Below the pieces are notes generated by a model. It did no database searches, had not been told where the DNA came from, and was given only the letters and a program-made list of their open reading frames with translations. Positions 1 through 10,300 of a stretch of 64,000 nt of DNA are shown here, piece by piece. Source of the DNA: Mansonella perstans (Eukaryota > Nematoda > Chromadorea > Rhabditida > Onchocercidae); NCBI GenBank assembly GCA_037074765.1, contig JBAMDO010000210.1, positions 30,402 through 94,401 on the forward strand, in the 5' to 3' direction. Each line of letters begins with the position of its first letter. The stretch's first letter is position 1. The position numbers and the translations under genes were made by a program.

Positions 1-214
1 ATTGAATTCATCTACATATTGAATCAAAACTTCTAATTTTCAATACGCTTTTTAATAATAAATCTTTTGAAAAAATCAGAATCAACTGAAAATTGTGAAA
101 ACACCATATTTCTTGTCCGATGTCAAGTTTTATGTTTTAATTTTTTTAATTAGTGGTGCTAAATAACAAGTATATCACATAATATTTGACAATTTTTGAC
201 CGAATATATTGCAG

Positions 215-688
215 ACCTGTGTCAGTACTATCATATATGCGGTTTTTGTAGTTGCTTACCGTTTTAATCTACCTATGTCCCGTTTCTCTAAAATTACATA
301 CACATGGCTAATAATACTTACATTGGATGGGTAAGTATTATTTTAAACAATAAACGAGTAAAAATATAAATTATATTCTATGATTATAATAAAATTAAGA
401 GCTAATCGGTTGTTCGAGCCTTTTATATCTACAAGGCTTGATTCATTCTTGGATCGCTTTCTCTTAAAATGCAATGAGCTTTCTTAGCAAGTGAACAAAA
501 CGGTAATTTTTAAATCAAATTTTAATTTCAGTTTTGCATTCATATACTTCAATCGTCATTTGCTAAAGAGACAAAATGCAGTAAGTTTTCAAACGAACGT
601 AATGGACTTGCGTACAAAAACATTACCAACTCATATCAACAAAGCGAATGTACGTAAAATACAACATCCTCTAAATACTGTTCAATGA
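215..688 (+). CDS. 3' end of a multi-pass membrane protein gene (partial, cut by left edge)
   Basis: Two exons fit together in phase: 215-330 (after ATATTGCAG, ending GG|GTAAGT, phase 2) and 532 onward (after TTTAATTTCAG). The first encodes a hydrophobic stretch (VSTIIYAVFVVAYRF), a short polar loop (NLPMSRFSK), then a second hydrophobic segment (YTWLIILTLDG) that continues into FAFIYF and a basic stop-transfer stretch (NRHLLKRQ). If the second exon is read through, the protein stops at 686-688 after a polar tail, and an AATAAA lies at 835-840. The same exon also holds a strong donor (GCA|GTAAGT at 580/581). Splicing from there in phase to an acceptor ending at 984 gives a different basic tail with a stop at 1066-1068. 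Alternating membrane segments and short loops resemble a serpentine receptor or other polytopic protein, but I cannot name the family. The N-terminus lies outside the window. Confidence 0.55.
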
Positions 689-834
689 AAAAAAAACATG
701 AAAAGTGATCGATAATAATAATATTAAGTAATGCTTTCTAAAAGTACTGACAATAATATTTGTTGTAATTTATAATGACGTCTTATCAATCATTATTCTA
801 TCATTCAATGTTACGCTTTCTGAAATATTGTTTA

Positions 835-840
835 AATAAA
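835..840 (+). terminator. Polyadenylation signal AATAAA
   Basis: A canonical AATAAA lies 147 bases after the read-through stop of the membrane protein. In such AT-rich DNA the hexamer is common, so the assignment rests on position. Confidence 0.35.
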
Positions 841-984
841 TACTATTCTTTTCAATTTATTTCTCCAACTTATCTTTAAGTTGTTCAGTTTTATTATTTG
901 ATTTGCTTTTAATAATATTGTTTTAAAATAAAAATATTTACTAGTGGAATTGCGAATAAAAATATCCGATTTTTCTAGCTCTAG

Positions 985-1068
985 AACATCCGATTTCGTT
1001 CATCGTTGCATGCAATCGGAATGCTACGCGTTCCGGTGCAACACAGGATTCCGAATTCGTTTCTTTGA
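985..1068 (+). CDS. Alternative last exon of the left-edge membrane protein (tentative)
   Basis: This segment follows a double acceptor (TTTTCTAG then CTCTAG) and is clearly richer in G+C than its surroundings. Spliced in phase 0 to the donor at 580/581 it adds a basic, Ser/Arg-rich cytoplasmic-type tail (it begins NIRFRSSLHAIG) and stops at TGA 1066-1068. A different frame from the first of the two acceptors (979) is also open, to TAA 1170-1172, and would be hydrophobic, but it needs the other phase. The choice between this exon and read-through to 688 cannot be made from sequence alone. Confidence 0.3.
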   Translation, partial: NIRFRSSLHAIGMLRVPVQHRIPNSFL

Positions 1069-1710
1069 GTTGTTTAGTTTTTTTTGAATTGGGCTTTATT
1101 GGTTGTTTGATTAGTTTTGGTTGGATTTTAATGTTTTTTCCACTCCATTCTATTTGTTTGGTTTTTCCTTAATTACAGTGATTACTCCTTTATGATAAGT
1201 GAACACTAATGATACTGCAATGTATAATTTTTTAATGGTTTTTGTAGTTTATAATGTTAGCATTATATATAGCTTCATGTTAATAGCATTATAACGGAAA
1301 CTATAAGGAATTAAAGATAGATATTTGAAAATTTTTGTTTTGTGGTGACGGATAAGGGCTGACGAAAAATTTGAGTGTAACGCTGGAGGTATTAGTAGAG
1401 AAGAGAATATTTATTATTAATTATTAAGCTAGAGATAATCGATGATTAAAGATGCAAGGATTTCAAGTTTGAAATCTAACAATCGTAAAAGAAAGAATTT
1501 AGGTGGCCTATGGTAATATGGCGATAAAATCATTAATGTAATACAAAAGCTTCAATAAAAATTGATGAATGTAATAGGCATCGATCAGATATAAGAATAA
1601 AATTCAAGAAGTTCTGTAGAAGAAGTATACCAACTTGTAGATTCGTGATGAGAACTCTGTTGGAGTTCCAAAAAAAGAAAGAGGAAAAGTGAACACTGCT
1701 CTTGCTAATG

Positions 1711-1722
1711 GTTTTTTTGCAG
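1711..1722 (+). promoter_or_regulatory. Likely trans-splice (spliced-leader) acceptor for SmF
   Basis: A pyrimidine-rich GTTTTTTTGCAG ends 14 bases before the SmF start codon. No upstream exon with coding potential joins to it. A 3' splice site this close to an ATG is typical of spliced-leader addition in nematodes. The site is seen directly; the trans-splicing is inferred. Confidence 0.55.
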
Positions 1723-1736
1723 GTACGACATTAGTG

Positions 1737-2479
1737 ATGACGACACTGCAACCAGTAAACCCAAAACCCTTCTTAAATGGACTTACTGGTAAACCAGTTG
1801 TTTGCAAGCTGAAATGGGGTATGGAATATAAAGGTAAATTCATACTTTCATTAATTGGATTTAATTTGTCATGATTAACTAATGTCCTGCTTTAATATGA
1901 TGTGATAAAGAAAATTAAGACATAAAGTATTGATAAAATTAAGATACAGAATCAAGGCCATGTGTTATATTTTTCAAACCAGTTGACAGTGAGAGGCCTA
2001 GTGCGATATCAAATTGATTCTTGAATGAATAAAAGAATGCATATCACTGGGGAATTTAAACTATTGTTTTATGCAGTATTAATGAGACAACAAAAAGGAT
2101 AATTCCAGGATACCTTGTTTCTGTTGATGGTTACATGAATCTGCAGCTAGCCAACGCTGAAGAATATATTGATGGTCGACATACTGGTGATGTTGGCGAG
2201 GTTTTGATCAGGTTGACTTTTTTAGATTTAAATTATATTGTGGAAAAGTCTCTTAGCAACCGATCTCGAAAAGTTTTTCAAGAAATCCATATCTTAAAGT
2301 TAATCCATATAATGAATATTCGCATTTTGGAAGCATTTATAATTTTCGTCGAATTGAAGTGATTGTAATAGCAAGAATTCATACATTTTATGTTCATAGG
2401 ATGTCCATTTAATTATTTCAGGTGCAACAATGTATTGTGGGTTGGTGGAGCTGAGGAAAGCAGCGATATGCAACATTGA
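1737..2479 (+). CDS. SNRPF: Small nuclear ribonucleoprotein F (SmF), complete, 3 exons
   Basis: Exons 1737-1833, 2109-2211 and 2422-2479 join in phase to an 85-residue protein; the family is usually about 86. SmF is one of the seven Sm proteins that form the ring around the Sm site of U1, U2, U4 and U5 snRNAs, so it acts in the nucleus in pre-mRNA splicing after cytoplasmic snRNP assembly. The Sm1 motif is unmistakable: [14 protein letters not shown], then [16 protein letters not shown] and [10 protein letters not shown]. Sm2 follows as [15 protein letters not shown], with the RNA-contacting R-C-N-N. The tail is short and acidic (EESSDM). Introns are 275 and 210 bases with GT/AG ends. The start at 1737 is the first ATG after the trans-splice acceptor and gives the expected short N-terminus ([11 protein letters not shown]). 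The C. elegans equivalent is snr-5. The gene is intact and highly conserved. Confidence 0.96.
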
Positions 2480-2775
2480 AATTGCGATCTCGCTATTAAT
2501 GTTACCGTTGTTCACGATTACTGCTATTGATAATTTACCAGTGTTCATTTGTTGGTTACTGTTTTATGTTTCAATATAGACATATGGCTTTCGGTTTGCT
2601 GTTTTCTCATCTCAGAGGAATTATACCAGTTTTAGCGAAAGAAAAGCACTTTTAAATCGGCATCATTTTTTGTTTAAAGCTCTTTTTGTGTTTTGTTTTC
2701 CAGTTGATTTTTATAAGATTTTGAAAGTACGAGAAGTTTTATACCAGTGTTTGCTTTATCTGTTTTAATGTTCTT

Positions 2776-2781
2776 AATAAA
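2776..2781 (+). terminator. Polyadenylation signal AATAAA of SmF
   Basis: AATAAA lies 297 bases after the SmF stop and about 340 bases before the next start codon. It is the most suitable signal for ending the SmF message. Confidence 0.4.
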
Positions 2782-3117
2782 AATGTACTATATGCATTTT
2801 TTCGTTCATCCTTATCTTGGTGATGTGTGAATTAATGTTTTCACTGAGAGAATTCCTTATTCAACGGATGTGATGGAACTTCGCCTGTGTTTGCTTAGAG
2901 ATTCAGATGCCTTTTCTGCTTTTGTTTGTTTTTCGATTCTCTCATCTGTGAAGGTATACCAGTACTTAATATTCGACATGTTTACGCTGATTTTGCTATT
3001 CCAGTTTTTCGGAGAAGAGGAAGAATCATACAAGATTAGTTTTGTGATGTGGAGATGTGAGCTGTAATTGTAGGTCGGTTAAACATTTGTGGATGAAGTT
3101 AAAAATAAAATTGAATA

Positions 3118-6100
3118 ATGGTGTCAACGCAGTGGAGTTGGGAAAGTGCTCGACTAATTGCTCTAGTTTTAAATGCCCTTTATGGGCTTGAAAAATATTA
3201 CAATGATTACTACAAGGATCTCGATGTTGATGGTTTATTTGGTCTGCGAATTATTGAAGGTTATCTTTTGTTGTAAGCGACGAAGCTCTTGATTAGGATG
3301 ACAAATGCTTGATGAATCGGAATAAAAAGTTGAAGTAAATGATTTTGCAAATAAAGCGATCTGAGGGTAAGAATATTTTGGTTTCTTGGGAAATTGTTTT
3401 AGAGTAGGGAGTCTGTTGAAATTTCCTGGATTGATCGGGCAGTATATACAAGAAATCTATTGAAATGTAATACGTTGATCGCGCAGTATTTACAGTATTG
3501 TTGGTTCCGCGAAATTGAATTTCTTTTTTTGCTTCTGGTCAACTATATTTTAATTTGATATATCTGTGACCTCTTTAATGCTATCTCAATTGCAGGTCAC
3601 CTAAAAAGTATAGAGGAAAATGTAAAGGATCATGATATCAATTCAGAAATTATGACTGAAATACGTAATTTAAGTTTTATGGCTGGCCTGATTGCAAACA
3701 AAGCTTTACCATTTATTGCCAATCGTAATAGAGAACATTTTAATCAGGTTTTTAATTTTTCCTTGTTTTTTGATAATTTGATAAGCTTAAATTACGATAA
3801 ACATTTGGTTCATGTCTGCGAATCGGTTACATTGCTGTCAGTTTTATACAGTTTCTCCATTGAGTTTGATTGTTACGTAAAATGTTGTGTGGTAAGACCA
3901 TCGTCACAAAGTTAACAGACGCATGATTTGATAAAAGATGACATTTTATTAACTTTGAACATATATGTCTATACATATCATGCATTAGATTCCAGGAGAA
4001 TTCATGCTAAAGTGAATGCTAAAATTTCAAATAATTTCCTCTTCAGTATCAGTTTCTCCTCTATCACCCATACAAGATGAATTTTACACCACAACGTACT
4101 GATGAAAGGTTTAGATGGAAAGAGAAAGAACTGAAAACTGGCAAAACTGATCGAATTTCTCCTCCTTCTATTCTGCTTATGGAAAAAGAAAACAGGTTTA
4201 GTTATTTTTGGAAATTTCTTTTCCGTTGTGGGTTTTTTTTTTATATATTTAAAAAATTAACTCTGATTTTCGGCATATGCAGAAAGACTGAGAAGAACGA
4301 TAGAAGCCTTGAGGGTACTTTTATCAATACCAGTACAACTTTTTACTTAATCGGAATACGTTTACACGTTGTCTACTATACATTAGAAGTTTTTAAAATA
4401 TGACAATATTTGGCATTAATTTTTTTTATATCATACTCACTGCTAAAAATGTCAGTAAGAAAGATTCACCAACTTTTTCCGTAAACTAGGTAACTTTTTA
4501 ATCTTTCGTAACTTTCTGATTTTTGGTATTGACTTCTTTTCAGGTGTTTTATTGAACTACTGGTGAATTCTAACTTGACAGCGAAGCCTGGCAGTTGTCA
4601 TTTAACTGTTGACTGTATGAAGCAAATGGTTAACCAAAGCGGTTTCACAGGATATCAATTGACAGATCAGATATTATATGTTGCTATTGCTTTTCAGGTC
4701 TATTTTCAAGTCAAATTTCTTCGCTTTATTTGGAAATTAAGTGCATTATTTTTGCTGGAAGAAAAATAGAAAAGTGAAATTTTTCTTCAAACTTTTCCTA
4801 TGCTGTACTGGGAAATTCCGGAGATTTTATTCTTCATTTCATTTATCAGTGATATAAATGCATCTCAGACATAGCTAAAATTCGGTTTCTCAAATAAAAT
4901 TACGGATGCAGCTATTCAGCTACTCACTTCTTTCCATGTACTTTTCAATTATTTTTTTCCAGACACTTGTAGAAAATCAATTTTGTCCTGTACCTTTTCT
5001 TCATCGGTTTTTTTCCTATTGAAAATGTCCATGTGCTGCACTTTCAGACTCCTTGCAGTTTCACTCTATCCAACTTCAGCATTTTAGCAAGGAATCAAAC
5101 AATTGCATCTTTTATCACAGAGTATTGCACAAATATGATTGATGAATTGAGCATTTTGTTGCGAAACCCAAGGCTTATAGCTAGGCTTAATTACGATGAG
5201 CGTGATTTGCTGATGAAACAAAGTAATCATTTATTGAATATTATTGTTATATGAGACCTTGTTTTGCTCTTTTACTTGATTATTTATATAATGTCAAGTA
5301 AATCAGTTAGCAAAATTGCACCTTACTGACCGTTTCATTGCATCATGTGCTAGAGCTTACGGTATAATAATTTTCATTAGTTGCTTTAAAAATGCGAACA
5401 AATTATTTTCTTATAACTATGAGATGTGAATAATTCTGGTATTTAACGTTAAATTTCAGTTTTCACATGTGGTCAGTTTGGTTTTGTTGAGCTTTCATCG
5501 CTTTATTTCCTTACATCCATATTAAGTTGGCAGAATCCTACATCTGGTTGTTTCGCGAATGGCAAAGCAACTAAAATGATCGATGATCTCAATACCTTAT
5601 ACAGCACTGATGGATTAAATTCTGGTATTTGGTTGCCTTGTCATAAATGTTATTATTTGTAGCTTGAGCGAAATATTGAAATCTAGAGGAAAAAACTAAG
5701 TTATGCTGTTCGATGCAATTATCTCTCAAATTTCTTATTCACCCTGAAAATAAAAGGTTGAAAGCAGAAAGACAAATTTTGATTTGGATCTATTAATGAT
5801 GCTACTGCTGTGAAACACTAGAACTAGAACACTGTGAAGAATTTGGAAATTTAGAGACTTAAAATTGTTCATTCTATCAAATCTGTTTTGCTTTTTCATT
5901 AGTCTGACAGAAAAATTCATTTTCACCTTCATTTTTTCTTTCTTTAACTGTATAACTGTTTTAACAGGAAAATTTGCCATAATCACAAGAGATGAGTTGG
6001 GCCACAGTATATGTTCCTTGCTAGCTTTTCTCAGTTTCAGATTTGTGCTCATCACATTCTGCAACTGTTGCAGCCGGTGCGCTTACAATTTTTCTTCGGT

Positions 6101-6390
6101 TTTTATTGGATCGTGGACCATGGCCTGAATATTATCTAGTTGATCAACCAGTGGTTGTATACAGCATCGCAGCGGAGGAAAGATTTCAGCAATTGAGTTA
6201 CGGTCGCTGGGTGCGTGATTCGTTTATTACATCGATACGTCATACACGACCTCCCGAAATTGGTTGGTCACCAGATTTGTTTGCTTATTTCTTACTTCTC
6301 TCTATCATGTTGGGTGGCTTCATTGTGGGCCATTTTTGTTACAAGCCAAAAGTGAAACAAGTCTACCATTTTTCATATAAAAAACTATGA
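3118..6390 (+). CDS. C16orf89/UPF0764 family protein with C-terminal membrane segment, 8 exons
   Basis: Exons 3118-3259, 3596-3747, 4047-4195, 4544-4697, 4963-5006, 5080-5222, 5460-5624 and 6041-6390 join with every phase matching, giving 432 residues. Family hallmarks in order: ALYGLEKYYNDYYKDLDVDG and LFGLRIIEG near residues 20-48, NRCFIELL (about 147-155), a Cys-containing GFTGYQLTDQILYVAIA segment (about 180-197), EYCTNMIDEL (about 225-235), then CGQFGFVELSSLYFLTSIL (about 265-283) leading into SWQNPTSGCF, and CSSHSATVAAGAL (about 319-331). This matches the vertebrate C16orf89 (DUF4735) proteins, which are secreted and of unclear function. Two oddities stand out. The first coding exon begins inside the conserved region with no signal peptide, so an upstream exon is probably missing from my model (a hydrophobic open stretch with a good AAG|GTATAC donor lies at 2873-2953). 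The C-terminus also carries a hydrophobic segment (LLLSIMLGGFIVGHF) followed by a basic tail, as in a type I membrane protein. Confidence 0.85.
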
Positions 6391-6751
6391 CTTATCATGT
6401 TTATTATTTGACGTACTTTAAAATTTTTCCTTCGCTTTGTTATTAATTTAAGTTCATGTCTCGTGCGTAATTTCTTCCAAGCTGCCGACAAGCATGTAAT
6501 AATGGGAGTAGTAATATGCCCAACTTTTTAAACATTTTATGAGTTATTTTGCCTGATATGACATCAGAATTAAAGTCCTTTTTTTTTTTAATTTTTAAAA
6601 AAACACTTTAAAATTTGAAGTCCTTTCTGAAGATCTGGTGTTGTAACTTTAGGGCAATTTTATGTGCGTTGTAGAAGAATGATCTCAGTGATACATTGAT
6701 ATTGTGCTTTTATTTGGATAATTTAAATATATATGTATTTGTATTTAATGG

Positions 6752-6757
6752 AATAAA
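6752..6757 (+). terminator. Polyadenylation signal AATAAA of the C16orf89-type gene
   Basis: AATAAA occurs 362 bases after the stop codon and closes the gene cluster. No credible coding exon follows immediately. Confidence 0.35.
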
Positions 6758-7147
6758 ATGTGATCAGTAAAATATTTTGCAATATTTTAGAAGCATCTAA
6801 TTATTTTCGGGAACTGAATGCGTCCTCTTTTTAGAAATATGAAATGATAATATCAATTTAATGTTGGAAATGTGTCATACTGTCTTTATTTAAAGTATCA
6901 TCTCTACCATTTCAGCAAATATGATGAGAAATTCTTTAACAATTTGTTTCCAGATGAAATTGATATACTTGAAGAAATAATTAGGAAACTTATCGTAATT
7001 TAATCTTTGTTCCATGTGGTAAAAATAATCGATGTGTAGATGTAAGATCAAGTTTTTACCGATCTGGGAAGATTCGTTGAAGACAATCACATGTGAAAAC
7101 AACAATTTTCAATAGTTGGAAGGCATGGAACAATTTACGATCGAATT

Positions 7148-7261
7148 ATGGTGTTTAATCTTGTTATTGCATATCTATTATCCTTCATGTTATACTTCAT
7201 TATGGCAAATACAACTCATAATGAAATTCCATCACAGCAAAATTATCAATTCGATCTATAA
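7148..7261 (+). CDS. Short frame with signal-peptide-like start (doubtful)
   Basis: A 37-codon frame starts MVFNLVIAYLLSFMLYFIMA and then turns polar (NTTHNEIPSQQ) before a stop. It looks like a signal peptide plus a short N-glycosylation-bearing tail, but there is no GT donor before the stop to splice it onward and no recognisable homology. It may be chance in T-rich DNA. Confidence 0.12.
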   Translation: MVFNLVIAYLLSFMLYFIMANTTHNEIPSQQNYQFDL

Positions 7262-7633
7262 TTAATTATGAATCTTTCTCGATCGCAAAATGTTTAGTTG
7301 TTGCAAAATTTATTTATTTCATTGAAGATATCATTGTTAAATAAAAATAGCAATAATAAAAAATGGATTTTTTATGATTCATTTGTTTTCATTTTATCGA
7401 AATTCATTCATAGCTTTTTTGTCAAATTACTCTTTCAAATCATATGGTTTAATCAAACGAAAGAATGCAAGGTATGGTAAAATGGCTGTTTTCCATTGAT
7501 CTATAAATATTTATTCATTTACAGAAATCAAAATGATTCAAATTCTTAAAGTTCAAAACTTTTTCACGAACATTTAGTTGATTTTAAATTGATTTCTCTT
7601 TGATTTTTCGTTTCATTTCAAAAAAAAATCATT

Positions 7634-7634
<1 letters not shown>

Positions 7635-7664
<30 letters not shown>
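7635..7664 (+). repeat. Run of 30 A
   Basis: An uninterrupted A homopolymer, the longest in the window. No processed gene copy is visible immediately 5' of it, so it is best read as a simple repeat. Confidence 0.9.
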
Positions 7665-7666
<2 letters not shown>

Positions 7667-7894
7667 AATAAAACTTTGCATCTGTTAGTTGCATACAAAA
7701 TGGAAAGTGAAAATTGTGGATTTTAATGAGGGAATCCAAAGAATTCACCCATTACTGATTCGTGCCAGTTTCTTCGCATGGTTCATTAATTGATTGAATT
7801 GGAAAGTTTAGTTTTAAAAACCTCTATGAAATCTATCGATCATTAAAATAATTTTTTCAAAACAAAAATTTTCAATTGCCATTTACTCATTTAG

Positions 7895-8026
7895 CGAAAT
7901 GGTAAACGTCAAGTTCCTCTGCACATTTTGCTCGTACAGATTTTGTCGATATTTCCGGTGTATATCTTCTTTATCATTGTGGCGATCTGTGTTTATCACA
8001 ATCACTATCGCCATATCGTTTATTAA
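7895..8026 (+). CDS. Possible terminal exon with one membrane segment (orphan)
   Basis: After a good acceptor (CATTTAG) the phase-0 frame stays open for 43 codons to TAA 8024-8026. It begins basic (RNGKRQVPLH), continues as a strong hydrophobic helix (ILSIFPVYIFFIIVAICVY) and ends His/Arg-rich (HNHYRHIVY). Base use here is less AT-skewed than nearby. An AAG|GTATGG donor at 7470/7471 would supply a matching phase-0 exon, but that upstream frame has no ATG. An overlapping 60-codon frame with a true ATG starts at 7899 and competes. No family recognised. Confidence 0.25.
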   Translation, partial: RNGKRQVPLHILLVQILSIFPVYIFFIIVAICVYHNHYRHIVY

Positions 8027-9599
8027 TCAGTTCAGAGAATATTTGTATACCCTTTATTCATCGACTACGATGGACAAATAATTAGATCCTTGTTAAGAAA
8101 CTTAACAATTAACTTCCGATGTATATACAGTCAACTAATTACTGAACTTACATTTACTTTGAAAATTAATTATTTAATTCTTAACAGGGATTTTCATTAG
8201 TCCTTGTTGGTGTTTTGAATTTTTCATATCATTAATTTCTTATAAAATTAAACTTAAATTATCAGTAAGATAATTAAATCACTTTTATTATTCATTAAGA
8301 AGACTCCATTACTACTCATCATATTTGAATTATAATTGAAATTTTGATGAGAATAAATTAGAAACATCGATATATTTCTGTCAGAAAGAATGATATTACT
8401 ATGATAATATGATATAGTTATATGTAAACAGACGAAATAGCACATGCATTGATATTCAATCATAAATACCAATATCAGTATTATTATAACCATATTTATT
8501 GTCAGTGATAACATAAAAGAATTCATTCAATCAGGCGATAAGAAAAATTTAAAACAAATAGCTTAATTTCGACAGAACAGCTGTTGTTTATATGACCTTT
8601 CGCTCACTTATTGTCGTCTGGTCATTTTCTTTTTATCAGTTATTTTTTTTACACTTAATAAAATGAATTTATCTTTTTTTTTAATGAATTTTTCCTATCA
8701 GATGATTAAACGAACTTATCTGTGTTATCATTAACAATAAATACGATTGCAATAATACTGATATTGGTCATTTTCTTTTTAACATTTTTATTTCTCTTCC
8801 TGATAGTTGTCTCATAACTTTAAACTTACTGATAATATCCAATCATTTTTTCCCAGCACTACGTTTTGTCATATAATATTATAAACACTTACTCTATATA
8901 TTTTGTTTATTACTTGTATTTAGCCCTTGATAAATCATATATGTATATATTAAGCTAAGTATATCTCTATATAGTTTAATTTATTTTTTCTTAGGTTTAT
9001 TTTTTAGCATTTTGTTAGATTATTTGTTCATTTTTGGAAATTTATTATTATTATTTGAGGAAATATTCGATAACATGTTTAAAATAATGTAATTTCTTTC
9101 TTATTCCTAGTTTTAGTTGAAAAAAAAAAGATAAAATTAATTTATATTTAAATATAAGTAGGAATTATGATTCAATGTAGCTATGAATAATACAAATATG
9201 CTATAAATCATTTGTGAAATATTGAAAATATCGTCTTTAAAATCGGACAGTTGTTTGCTAATGAATTCGATAATTATTCCATTATTCTTACTTAATTATA
9301 TTAATTAACAATAGATTTTCCTTTTTCAATTTGTACGAATTATTTCATAAAAATTTTTAATACTTTTAATTTATAAAACTTAATACTATTTCCCACGAAT
9401 ATTAAAAAGTTGCAAAAGAACCATTCATAGCATCAAACAGTATCTTTTCGATTAGTTTAAGGTCAATTAATTATTAACCATTTACAGTCTATTAAATTTT
9501 GTTTTTTGTTTTTAAAAATTAAAATTCTAAGAGCAAAATAGGATAAAGTGAGATTGTGTTAGGATTGATGTGATAATAAGGAATGAATGATGAATAAAA

Positions 9600-9930
9600 T
9601 ACTTTTTGGGGAAGAGCGGGGGAAAAGGAGTAAAGAGAGAGAAGGGGGGGAAAAAAAAAAAGCAATTCTCTTATCAGTGTAATCAAAATTGATACGGAAT
9701 TTAATTCCCGCACCCGTTAGTCTCTTTCTTGATGAAGTAGTTGTGATGGCGGAGTGGAAAAATAATGGTTGTGCTCATTTTCGTTCTCATCCATTGCTGA
9801 CACTGAAAAAATGGGACGTGGGGTGGGAGAAAATGAAAGAGCGGTCCGACGAAAGGACCGGGAGAAACGTGGGCGGTGGGCGGTGGAGTTCTAAACATCA
9901 GCGCATTCATTTTTGTTATCATCAATTTGA
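9600..9930. other. G-rich island in AT-rich DNA
   Basis: The + strand here has several G runs (GGGG, GGGGG and GGGGGGG between 9608 and 9650) and then a distinctly GC-rich block at 9700-9900 with GGGCGGTGGGCGGTGG. A perfect 6 bp stem (CGGTCC at 9842-9847 with GGACCG at 9855-9860) closes a 7-base loop. Frames are open on both strands, as expected from composition alone, and neither looks like a protein. It could be a control element or a structured RNA. Confidence 0.5.
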
Positions 9931-10016
9931 CAAAGAAAACGAATTTTCTTTTTTCCTCTTCATTCTCCCACTCTTTTCTTTTCTTTAACATATGTCTATC
10001 GGTATTATTGATTGAT

Positions 10017-10076
10017 TTTTATTATTATTATTATTATCATTATTATTATTATTAGTATTACTATTATTACTATTAC

Positions 10077-10148
<72 letters not shown>

Positions 10149-10300
10149 TATTATTATTACTATTACTACCACTATTATTATTGTTGTTAATATTATTATT
10201 ATTATTATTATTGTTATTATTATTATTATTACCACTATTATTATTGTTATTAATATTATTATTATTGTTAATTACTATCATTATTATTATTATAACGTTG
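10017..10300 (+). repeat. ATT trinucleotide microsatellite
   Basis: About 290 bases are built almost wholly from ATT with scattered ACT, ATC, GTT and ACC variants. The overlapping open frames (poly-Ile on one strand, poly-Asn on the other) are artefacts of the repeat. Interruptions indicate an old array. Confidence 0.97.

Noticed and set aside
395..425. GTTCGAGCC resembling a tRNA B box
   Set aside because: No A box or acceptor stem at the right distance; it lies in the intron of the membrane protein gene.
4275..4313. Apparent small exon between exons 3 and 4 of the C16orf89-type gene
   Set aside because: It has an acceptor-like and a donor-like edge, but including it shifts the next exon into a stop. 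Skipping it gives the conserved NRCFIELL junction.
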